Source: Tunturiibacter gelidiferens | GTDB lineage: Bacteria > Acidobacteriota > Terriglobia > Terriglobales > Acidobacteriaceae | Length of the DNA: 64,000 nt | NCBI RefSeq assembly: GCF_013410115.1 | Contig: NZ_JACCCV010000002.1 | Location: 2,193,213-2,257,212 of the forward strand | Direction of reading: 5' to 3' | Part shown: one piece after another, positions 52,689 to 62,600 of the stretch | Layout: every line of letters starts with the position of its first letter | Numbering within the stretch: the stretch's first letter is position 1 | Translations under genes and position numbers: made by a program | The notes under the pieces: model-generated | Told to the model about the DNA's origin: nothing | Seen by the model: only the letters and a program-made list of their open reading frames with translations | Databases searched by the model: none

Positions 52689-54134
52689 TCAGCCATTGGG
52701 AAAGACCATCTTCTTCGGATCAATCACCTGATCAAAGGTTTTTTCGTCGATCCATCCGGTCGCCAGCGCCGCCTGCTTCAACGTCGTCTCTTCATCGAGC
52801 GCCTTGTGGGCAATCTTCGAAGCCTTGTCGTAGCCGATCACGGGACTGAGCGCGGTCACCAGCATCAGGGAATTCTGGACAAACTGGGCGATGCGCTTTT
52901 CATTCAGCATGGTCCCCTCAACTGAAAATATCCGAAACTTCTCGCATCCATCGGCCAGAATCCGCGCCGAATGAAGAAAGTTGTTGATGATGATCGGCCG
53001 CATCGCATTCAACTCAAAATTGCCCTGCGAGCCGGCAAAAGCTACGGCCGAATCATCTCCGATAACCTGAATGCAGATCATCACCATTGCCTCGCACTGC
53101 GTCGGATTTACCTTACCGGGCATGATCGAAGAGCCAGGCTCATTCGCCGGCAGCACCAGTTCGCCGAGGCCACAGCGCGGACCGGAAGCCAGCCACCGCA
53201 TATCGTTTGCAATCTTCATCAGAGCAACAGCAAGAGAGCGTAGCGCGGCATGCGCGTTTACCATCGCGTCGAGCGAACCTTGCGCGGCAAACTTGTTTGG
53301 CGCGGTGATAAAGGGCATCCCCGTCAGCTCCGCTATCTTCGCAGCGATATCCTCCCCAAAGTGTGGAGGAGCATTCAGCCCGGTACCGACTGCGGTACCG
53401 CCCGCAGCCAGTTGATAGATCCCCTCCAGAGACCTGTCGATCAAAGCCATCGCATCGCGAAGTTGAACCGCATAGCCCGACCACTCCTGGCCAACCGTAA
53501 GAGGCACAGCATCTTCCAGATGCGTACGGCCAATCTTCACGACATCATGCCACTGCTTTGCCTTGTCCTCGATCGCCGAAGTCAAAGCTTCCACTCTAGG
53601 TAAAAGATACCTCTTCACCTCCAGCGCGCTGGCGATATGCATCGCCGTTGGAAAGGTGTCATTCGACGACTGCGCCATATTGACATGATCATTCGGGTGT
53701 ATCGGCGCCTTACTCCCCAGCACTCCGCCGAGCAACTGAATCGCCCGGTTTGAGATTACTTCGTTAACGTTCATGTTCGACTGTGTTCCTGACCCGGTCT
53801 GCCAAACAAAAAGGGGGAACTCAGTATCCAATTTTCCGGCGATCATCTCGTCCGCAACGGCCGAAATTGCATCAGCCTGCCACCGGTCGAGGCGTCCTGC
53901 AGCGGCATTCACCAATGCGGCCGCCTTTTTCACATAACCGTAAGCGTGATACACCTGCTTCGGCATGTGATCGTCCCCGATCGCAAAGTGAATCAGCGAA
54001 CGCTGCGTTTGAGCGCCCCAGTAGTGGTCTGCCGGAACCTCGACTTCGCCCATTGAGTCTGTTTCTTTCCTCTTTCCCGAAGCGCCGACGCCGATGGGAA
54101 TCTGCTTCAACTCATACAACTCTTGCGTACCCAT
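52689..54134 (-). CDS. fumC: Fumarate hydratase class II
   Basis: A 481-residue class II fumarase. It begins with a GEVEVPADHYWGAQTQRSLI segment and has the TGSGTQSNMNVNEVISNRA, SSNDTFPTAMHIASAL and GRTHLEDAVPLTVGQEWSGY motifs. The superfamily signature is GSSIMPGKVNPTQCEA. It interconverts fumarate and malate in the cytosol, in the TCA cycle. It lies about 80 bp downstream of the NAD-malic enzyme gene on the same strand, with a strong hairpin between. The pair connects fumarate, malate and pyruvate. Confidence 0.96.
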   Translation of the reverse strand: MGTQELYELKQIPIGVGASGKRKETDSMGEVEVPADHYWGAQTQRSLIHFAIGDDHMPKQVYHAYGYVKKAAALVNAAAGRLDRWQADAISAVADEMIAGKLDTEFPLFVWQTGSGTQSNMNVNEVISNRAIQLLGGVLGSKAPIHPNDHVNMAQSSNDTFPTAMHIASALEVKRYLLPRVEALTSAIEDKAKQWHDVVKIGRTHLEDAVPLTVGQEWSGYAVQLRDAMALIDRSLEGIYQLAAGGTAVGTGLNAPPHFGEDIAAKIAELTGMPFITAPNKFAAQGSLDAMVNAHAALRSLAVALMKIANDMRWLASGPRCGLGELVLPANEPGSSIMPGKVNPTQCEAMVMICIQVIGDDSAVAFAGSQGNFELNAMRPIIINNFLHSARILADGCEKFRIFSVEGTMLNEKRIAQFVQNSLMLVTALSPVIGYDKASKIAHKALDEETTLKQAALATGWIDEKTFDQVIDPKKMVFPNG

Positions 54135-54169
54135 AGATCACCTCACTTCTTCTGCAATTGAAGTTGAGA

Positions 54170-54207
54170 CCACCCGCCCCTTCCAGCGCTAGCGCTTGGC
54201 GGGGTGG
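54170..54207 (-). terminator. GC-rich hairpin between malic enzyme and fumC
   Basis: CCACCC-GCC (54170-54178) pairs with GGC-GGGGTGG (54198-54207), leaving one bulged G. The loop contains the self-complementary AGCGCTAGCGCT at 54185-54196. There is no U-run. It probably attenuates or processes the malic enzyme-fumC transcript. Confidence 0.45.
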
Positions 54208-54216
54208 CAGACGGCA

Positions 54217-55932
54217 TTAGTCGCCCAACCGAACATACGGTACGTAGACCGGCTCCCAGACATATTCGCGGAGCTCCCTCTCAAAAGACTTTTCATTGGA
54301 AACCCCTGAGAGGCCTTCTGCGACCGCCTGCTTCCCAACGGCCTCCGCCACCTTCAGCCCGACCTGGCGAGAATCGGCGATAGGCGGCAGCAGAGATGCT
54401 TCTTTGTTCTTCTGCGTCGGAGAAAGTGCCGCAAGAGCCTTTGCGGCAGCCATGATCATCGAATCCGAGACCCTCTTCGCCCTTGACGTAAGAATCCCCA
54501 GGGCAAGACCCGGGAAGATATAGGAGTTGTTCGTCTGCGCGAACTCCACAGCCTTGCCATCGATCATAGCCGGAGGAAATGGACTACCCGTGCCGATCAG
54601 GGCGCGCCCGTTCGTCCATTTCATAAGATCTGCAGGAGCAGCTTCGCTCTTGGACGTCGGGTTCGACAAAGGAAAGATAGCTGGGCGATCTGTGTGCTTA
54701 GCCATCTCGCGCACAATCTTCTCAGTAAATGCGCCCGCCTGGCTGGAGACTCCGATCAGGACCGTCAGCTTCGCGTTCCGGACTACATCCTCGAGCGAAA
54801 CCTGCTCCGGATTGGAAAGCGTCCATTCCTTCAGATCGGACTTCTTCTTCGCATAGCGCGCCTGGTCAGGCCGAAGGCCTGTCTGTCCTTCGAGGATCAG
54901 TCCGTAGCGGTCGACCGCATAAAACTGCTTATGAGCTTCCTCGTCGCTCAACCCGCTCTCTTTCATGGCGGCGAGAAGCAGATTGGCAATCCCAATTCCC
55001 GCGGAGCCAAAGCCGAGGAAGCCGATCCTCTGTTCTTTCATCGGTATGCCAGTCGCCGTAACCGCCCCTAAAACAGTGGCAGTTGCCACCGCCGCTGTTC
55101 CCTGAATATCGTCATTAAACGTGCAAAGCTGGTCGCGATACCGTTCGAGTAGGCGGCTGGCGTTCGAACCGGCAAAGTCTTCCCATTGCAGAAGAATATG
55201 CGGCCACCGGCTCTTCACCGCCGAGACAAACGCTTCGACGAAGTCGTCATATTCCCGCCCTCGCACCCGCTTGTTGCGCCAACCGATGTAGATCGGATCC
55301 TTGAGACGTTCCTCATTGTCCGTTCCTACATCGAGAAGCACAGGCAGGCAGTGTTCCGGATGAACTCCGGCCAGGGCTGTATACAGAGCCATCTTTCCGA
55401 TCGGTATCCCCATTCCTCCGGCTCCCTGATCGCCGAGACCGAGAATCCGTTCGCCGTCACTCACGACGATGCATCGCACCTTGTCATAACGAGAGTCGGC
55501 AAGCATCTGGTTGATACGGTCCTTGTTGGGATAACTGATGAAGAGGCCGCGCGGCTTAAGCCAGGTCTCACTGAAGCGTTGACAGCCTTCGCCCACCGTC
55601 GGCGTATACACAATCGGCAGAAACTTCTCGACGTTCCGGGTGATCAGGGCATAGAACAGGGTTTCATTCGAGTCCTGCAAGTCACGCATGAAGTTGTATC
55701 TTTCAAAGCTGCTCGTCTGATTGTCAAAGGCCTTCATGCGACGTTCCAGCTGATCCTCCAACGTCCCCAGATGCGGCGGCAGCAATCCATGGAGCGCGAA
55801 GGTATCTCGCTCCTCCTCTGTAAACGCTGTCCCCTTGTTTAGTCCTGGATGGAGTAGCAGGTCGTAGCCAGAGAGCCTGGTCTCCACGACCGCCGCTTTA
55901 GTAAAGTTTTCTACTGCGGAAGGTGAGTTCAT
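54217..55932 (-). CDS. maeA: NAD-dependent malic enzyme
   Basis: A 571-residue protein, matching the ~565-residue bacterial NAD-malic enzyme (MaeA/SfcA) rather than the larger MaeB. Features are SGYDLLLHPGLNKGTAFTEE, ERYNFMRDLQDSNETLFYAL, the VYTPTVGEGCQRFSETWLKP malate-site segment, VSDGERILGLGDQGAGGMGI, the metal-binding FNDDIQGTAAVATA with WEDFAGSNASRLLERY, and NAD-binding FLGFGSAGIGIANLLLAAM. It oxidatively decarboxylates malate to pyruvate. It is the upstream gene of a likely malic enzyme-fumC unit. A 770-bp region separates it from the divergent giant protein gene. Confidence 0.95.
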   Translation of the reverse strand: MNSPSAVENFTKAAVVETRLSGYDLLLHPGLNKGTAFTEEERDTFALHGLLPPHLGTLEDQLERRMKAFDNQTSSFERYNFMRDLQDSNETLFYALITRNVEKFLPIVYTPTVGEGCQRFSETWLKPRGLFISYPNKDRINQMLADSRYDKVRCIVVSDGERILGLGDQGAGGMGIPIGKMALYTALAGVHPEHCLPVLLDVGTDNEERLKDPIYIGWRNKRVRGREYDDFVEAFVSAVKSRWPHILLQWEDFAGSNASRLLERYRDQLCTFNDDIQGTAAVATATVLGAVTATGIPMKEQRIGFLGFGSAGIGIANLLLAAMKESGLSDEEAHKQFYAVDRYGLILEGQTGLRPDQARYAKKKSDLKEWTLSNPEQVSLEDVVRNAKLTVLIGVSSQAGAFTEKIVREMAKHTDRPAIFPLSNPTSKSEAAPADLMKWTNGRALIGTGSPFPPAMIDGKAVEFAQTNNSYIFPGLALGILTSRAKRVSDSMIMAAAKALAALSPTQKNKEASLLPPIADSRQVGLKVAEAVGKQAVAEGLSGVSNEKSFERELREYVWEPVYVPYVRLGD

Positions 55933-56699
55933 TTGATCCTCTTTCTCTGTCGTGACGGAGCTGACGAGGGAACCGTGCGACCTCTCTTCGATGCGGGGAT
56001 CGCAACATCAGGCTGCAGGATTTGTCAGGCACATTCACAACCAAAGTGCACCGGCACCCTGGTTGCCATGCACCACGTAAACCTCCGACAACCTGCCCCC
56101 GGGAGATGAGCTTTATTATCTTCCTCGCGTCTCCTCATCGGTAGAGTCAGATCTTCACGCTTTTAATAGAGAAGCGACCGCGCAGTCTCGCTCCTCTCCA
56201 CGGTTCTCCGTCGAGGTCTTCCGGCGCCAGCCGCGTGGGTAACTCAAGGAGTCCTGATCGGTCAGGGCCGCACCGCATTCGCAAGTCCCTCCGGACTGAT
56301 CCCACCCGCCCGCTACTGACACTTCTGTGTCAGTCCGTAAAAATATTTCTGCTGGTTGGGTAAAAATACCTGCATTTTGCGAAATTTCTGCTGCCACCTT
56401 TGGACTATGGATGAGAAGCCGCAGCTAAGTGATTCTAGTGAGGAGCAAAGGAGGCCAATAACTCTCTTATGCGATTCCATTCTCTATCGGCGAACATGCA
56501 GGCCTGATAAGAACGGCACGAAAGTTCTTGGGCCTCTTCAGGCTTTAGCAATACCAGCATAGTTCTCGCCTCAGGAAGTCCCTAGCAGAAAAGCAGCGCA
56601 GGAGTCGAACGTGGCCACCATCCACCGGAGCTTTTGCGTAAGGCGCACCCGTCTGCCTGGAAGCTTCTTGTCACGTCATTAGTTGTCACGGAGATAAGC
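55933..56699. other. Long divergent leader region upstream of the giant gene
   Basis: About 770 bp between maeA (minus) and the giant surface-protein gene (plus). It contains a dense set of inverted repeats at 56255-56337 (separate entry). Direct repeats follow: GTAAAAATA at 56337 and 56360, and TTTCTGCTG at 56346 and 56385. Open frames here have no convincing starts or motifs. A long structured 5' leader for the giant gene is a possibility. Confidence 0.45.
56255..56337 (+). promoter_or_regulatory. Mutually exclusive hairpins in the giant-gene leader
   Basis: CCTGA-TCGG-TCAGG (56255-56268) forms a small hairpin. ACTGACAC (56315-56322) pairs perfectly with GTGTCAGT (56327-56334). CGGACTGA (56292-56299) pairs perfectly with TCAGTCCG (56330-56337). 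The last two share bases 56330-56334, so they cannot form together. That is the arrangement expected of an attenuator or RNA switch, but a chance or DNA-binding origin is not excluded. Confidence 0.35.
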
Positions 56700-59600
56700 A
56701 TGTCGTCACACCGCACCAAATGCAAAAGCCGTTCAGGATATCTAAAGTCTGGCAGCCGTTCTTTCTCAGGCATCTTGCTGGCCGTCCTGGGCCTCCTCCT
56801 GGCAACTGTGTCCGTGCCTGAGAGCTTCGCTTTGGGCGCTGCAACAACGACAAGTCTGACGCTCTCTTCAGCCACCGTTACCAGTGGAACCATGGTCACG
56901 CTCACCGCCGCAGTGACGACCGGCGTGAGCACACCAGTCTCCCCGGGATTGATCACTTTTTGTGACGCAACTGCGACTCACTGCGTAAATTCCGCGATTC
57001 TAGGCACAGCCCAGTTAACCGCGACTGGAACTGCGGTACTTCGCCTTATTCCTGGTATCGGGACTCACAAGTACATAGCTGTCTTCAATGGAACGAACTC
57101 CCATTCCTCCAGCTCCTCTCCGTCACAAACCCTCAGTGTCACCGGAACGTACGCGACAGGAACAACTCTCACCAGCACAGGCACCGCAGGCAACTACACA
57201 CTCGCAGCCACGGTCGTGGGAAACGGCGGGTTCACCCAATCACCCACAGCCGCCCTCTCCTTTGTAGACACATCCAACAGCAACTACGTCTTCGGCACCT
57301 CTCCTTTGGGAGCTGCTGTCGCCGCGCAGACGTTTAATGCCGCCGCCTCTGCAAGCGGCACGGGTATTCCTCCCAGGGGCTCCGCCCTAGGGGACTTTAA
57401 CGGCGACGGAAAGCTGGATATCGCAGTAGCCTCCGCTGCGAACAAAGTCAATATCCTGCTGGGCACAGGAACCGGAACCTTCACCACAGGAACCACGCTC
57501 ACCGCCGGCCTCACACCCATCGTTGTTGCAGTCGGCGACTTCAACAACGATGGAATCCTGGATCTTGCCGTAACCAATGCCGTAGGCAACTCGGTAAGCA
57601 TCTTCTTTGGTAGGGGGAATGGCACGTTTCAGAACCAGGTGATTTACCTCACGGGAATCACGCCAAGCGCCGTCGCCGTTGGCGACTTCAATAACGACGG
57701 CAACGCCGACCTCGCTATTACCAACCAGGCCAGCAACACCGTCACCGTTCTTTTGAATAATGGCAACGGCACATTCACCGCTGCTCCCTTCTCGCCATTT
57801 ACCGTCGGAGCCGGTCCTCTCAATCTCATCGTGAGTGACTTCAACGGAGACGGCAAAGCCGATATCGCCGTCACCAACTTCGCGACCGTCTCGGTCTCCA
57901 TTCTTCTGGGTGACGGCACAGGAAACTTCAGCCAGGCCAGCGGTTCTCCGATCGACGTCGGCAGATACCCAACCGGGCTCGTTGCAGGAGACTTCAACGG
58001 CGACGGCATCATCGATATCGCCGTCCCTAGCTCCAACGACGACACCGTCGGGATACTCATCGGTAACGGCAATGGAACCTTTCAGCCACGCGTCGTCGGT
58101 GCAAACCCCGTCGGCGCAGTACCGATTGCAATTGCACTGGGCGACTTCAACGGAGATGGCAAAGCCGACCTGACAGTCGTGAATCAAAACAACACGACAC
58201 AAAGCGTCCTGCTTGGAAACGGTGACGGAACGTTTCAGGCCGCAGTAAATTACACCGTAGGTGCAACCGGATCTTCAACGCTCGTCGGGGATTTCAACGG
58301 CGACGGATTTCCAGATATTGCAACTCCAGTGCAGAGCAACAACAACGTGGCAGTCCTGCTGGACCAGATCACCCAGACCGCAACCGCCACTCTAAACACT
58401 CCTAACGTCCCCGCCGGCGCTGCGATCGCGCACAAGGTCGACGCGGTCTACCCCGGAGAAACCTACTTCGCCAAAAGCACCTCCAACCTCTTGTCTCTCA
58501 CTGGTACGCCAATCACCACAGCTACGCTGCTGAGTGCGAATCCTTCATCCAGCACTTACAGCCAGCAGGTCGTACTCTCTGCCACCCTCAGCCCCTATGC
58601 CTTAGGCGGCTACACCACTAACAACGAACTGATCACCTTCCTCAACGGCGCCACTGTTCTGGGTACAAGCAAGCTCTCCAGCGGAATCGCGACACTGAAT
58701 GTGACGTCGCTGCCTGTCGGCACGGATAGCCTTACCGCGAGCTTCAACCTCGGCAGCCCCACTGATGCAAACTTTCTAGCCAGCACATCCTCACCCATCA
58801 ACTACCCCGTCGCAAAGACCACGCCGGTCATCACCTGGGCCACGCCGGCTCCCATCAACTACGGCATCCTGGTGTCCTCGACCCAACTCAACGCCACAAC
58901 AACCGTCGCCGGAACATTTTCCTACAGTGTGGCTGCTTACACCCTGCTCCCCGTAGGCACCTACACGTTGAGCGCCACCTTCACCCCGAGTGTCGCCAAC
59001 AGCTCGAGCTACTCCTCGGCGACCGCCAGCGTGACCCTTGTGGTAAACCCCGCGAACCCGCAGATCAGCTGGCCTTCGCCCGCGCCGATCACCTATCCGA
59101 CTCCGCTGAGCAATATACAACTTGACGCGACGGTCGCTGTCTACGCTCCGGTACCACTGACCTCGTACTACAACCTCAACGGTATCTACTCCAACGGCAC
59201 GAGCTTTAGCGGTGGCTTTGATCAAGGCGGCAATGCCTACTCGTCGAATTTGCTTGGAACCTCCGTCACCTGGAACAACATAACTTATCAATTGGGACCC
59301 GCCAACGCACTCGATGCAGTCGGCGGTCTGAGCAGCACAGGAACGACGGTGACCATCGCTCTTCCGGCTGGATACTACGCCAGCCTTAATATGCTTGGCG
59401 CGATGGTCAACAACTCTACCGCGGCGAACCCATTCATCATCACTTATACCGACGGAACCACCAGCACCTATACGCAAAGCCTGAGTGACTGGGTCTATCC
59501 GATGAACTACCCCGGCGAGACAGAAGTCACTTGCGTCCCTTACCGCAACACCTCCGGTGGTGGCGAAGATAGTCACTTGACCTGCGTCTACGGCTATTCG

Positions 59601-62600
59601 ATTCCGCTCAACAGCTCAAAAATTGTTCAGAGTGTCACGCTTCCCGCATGGCAGGGACCAGGAGATGTCTCGATACTCGCCATGGACCTGGTCTCGCCTC
59701 CCATCCCAGGCGCACTGGTCTATTCGCCCACGTCAGGCACTGTCCTGCCTACTGGAGAAAACACACTCTCCGCTACCTTCACACCTACCAACACGACCAA
59801 CTACACCGGCGCCACGGCATCCGTACCACTGCTCGTCAATCCAGCAAGCTCGACCGTAATCGTCTGGCCTACGCCTGCCTCAATCACCTATGGCACGCCG
59901 CTCAGCGCCACCCAGCTCAACGCTGTAGCCGAGATCACTCCGAACACGACTTCTGTTTCACTTTCCTCTTATTACCGCGTCAACGCCTTTCAATCGAATG
60001 GATCCCTCTTCTCAACCGGCGGCTTTGACAACATCGGAAACGCGTACTCCTCCAATTCGGTTGGCACCTCTATCACCTGGAATGGCCAGACTTACTCTCT
60101 TGGGCCAGCGAACCTTCCAGACGCCGTCACCAGCACCGTCATCGCCCTGCCCCAGGGAGCCTTCTCCGGCCTGACGATGATCGGCGCGGCCACAATCGTC
60201 GGACAGACCTCCCAACGCTTCACCATCACCTACACCGATGGAACCACCGTGTTCGCCGCAGTGAGTCTCGACAGCTGGACACAGACCTCTCCCTTCACTC
60301 CCTACCCCGGCGAGAGCATCGTCTCCACGACGGCCTTCCGAAATACCAGCAGCGGCGGCCAGACCCTCGGCACCACTTATCTCTACGGCTATACCATCCC
60401 TCTCGACAACACGAAGACCGTGCAAAGCATCACCCTGCCTAACAATCGCAACGTCGTCATCGTCGCAATGGCCCTCAACACGGCGGCCACCCCAACGGTA
60501 ATTCCAGGTTCGTACGTATATACCCCTCCTGCAGGAACGGTCCTGCCTGTAGGCACCAATAAACTCAGCGTTCAGTTCACCCCAACCAATCCGGCCTACG
60601 GATCAGCCACGGGAACAGTAAACCTCGTTGTCAACAAACAAGCCCTCCTCTTCACGGCCAACAACGAGACCGCCGTCTACGGAACGCCAGTCCCTCCCTA
60701 TACCTATACGGTCACGGGCTACGTCAACGGCGATACCGCGTCCACCGCATACAGCGGCAATCCTTCGTTGACCACGATCCCAGCGGCCCCCACAACCGCA
60801 AACACCTACACCATCACCGCCGCCATCGGCTCTCTCACGTCCTCAAACTACAGTCTGACCTTCGCCACCGGAACGCTCACCATCACCCAGGCTTCCCCCA
60901 CCGTAACCTGGACCACTCCAGCAAATATCACCTACGGAACGGCGCTCACTAATACACAACTCAACGCCACTGCCTCCGTACCCGGCAGCTTTACCTACAC
61001 CCCGGCGCTAGGCAGCATTCCAGCCGCGGGCGTCGATACTCTTTCGGTCACCTTCAAGCCAACGGACTCCACCGACTACTCTTCCGTCACCAAGACCGTA
61101 CAAATAACCGTCAACCAAGCCACACCCGTTATCACCTGGGCCAATCCCGCCGCCATCACCTACGGAACAGCGCTCTCCGCAACCCAGCTCAACGCAACCG
61201 CCTCCGTACCCGGCTCCTTCACTTACTCCCCCGCCATCGGAAACGTTCCTGGTGCCGGCACGGTCAGCCTGACAGCTACCTTCACTCCGACCGACACCGT
61301 CAACTACACTACCGCAACCAAAACGGTTCAACTGGTCGTCAACCAGGCAGCCCCAGTCATCACCTGGGCCAATCCCGCGGCCATCACCTACGGCACGGCA
61401 CTCTCCGCAATCCAACTCAACGCAACCGCCTCCGTAGCTGGTACCTTCACCTACACACCAGCCGCGGGCTCCGTTCCCGGCGCTGGTACTGACACGTTGT
61501 CGGTCACCTTCACCCCCACCGACACCACCGACTACTCCACCGCCACCAAGACCGTGCAGATCGTTGTCAATCAAGCGACGCCGGTCATCACCTGGGCAAC
61601 ACCAGCAGCCATCACATACGGAACCGCCCTCTCTGCAACCCAACTCAACGCAACCGCCTCCGTAGCTGGAACCTTCACCTACACTCCCGCCTCCGGCACT
61701 ATTCCGGGCGCTGGCACGGACACTTTGTCGGTCACCTTCAAACCAACCGACTCCACCGACTACACCACGGCAACAGCAACCGTACAGCTCATCGTCAACA
61801 AGGCAACGCCCGTCATCACCTGGGCCAATCCCGCGGCCATCACCTACGGAACCGCCCTCTCGAACACCCAACTTAACGCAACTGCTTCTGTCGCAGGTTC
61901 GTTCGTCTACACTCCTGCCGTGGGCAACATCCCAGCAGCAGGAACCGACACCCTCTCGGTCACCTTCACCCCAACCGACGCCACCGACTACACCACCGCA
62001 ACCAAGACCGTTCAGATCGTTGTCAATCAAGCCACCCCAGTCATCACCTGGGCCAATCCCGCAGCCATCACCTACGGAACCGCCCTCTCCGCGACCCAAC
62101 TTAACGCAACTGCCTCCGTCGCAGGTACCTTCACCTACACCCCCGCCGTGGGCAACATCCCAGCAGCAGGAACCGACACCCTCTCGGTCACCTTCACCCC
62201 GACCGACGCCACCGACTACACCACAGCCACCAAGACCGTTCAGATCGTTGTCAACCAGGCTACCCCGGTCATCACCTGGGCCAATCCCGCAGCCATCACC
62301 TACGGCACCGCACTCTCCGCAACCCAACTCAACGCCACCGCCTCGGTCGCCGGTACCTTCACCTACACCCCCGCCATCGGCAATATCCCCGCAGCCGGTA
62401 CCGACACCCTCTCCGTCACCTTCACCCCCACCGACACCACCAACTACACCTCCGCAACCAAGACCGTCCAAATCGTCGTCACCCAGGCAGTCCCAGTCAT
62501 CACCTGGGCGAACCCAGCAGCCATCACGTACGGAACCGCACTCTCCGCCACCCAACTCAACGCCACCGCCTCGGTCGCCGGCACATTCATCTACTCTCCG

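Noticed and set aside
56155..56397. 80-codon minus-strand frame with CEC motif upstream of the giant gene
   Set aside because: No ribosome site or family; it overlaps the inverted-repeat region and is probably not coding.
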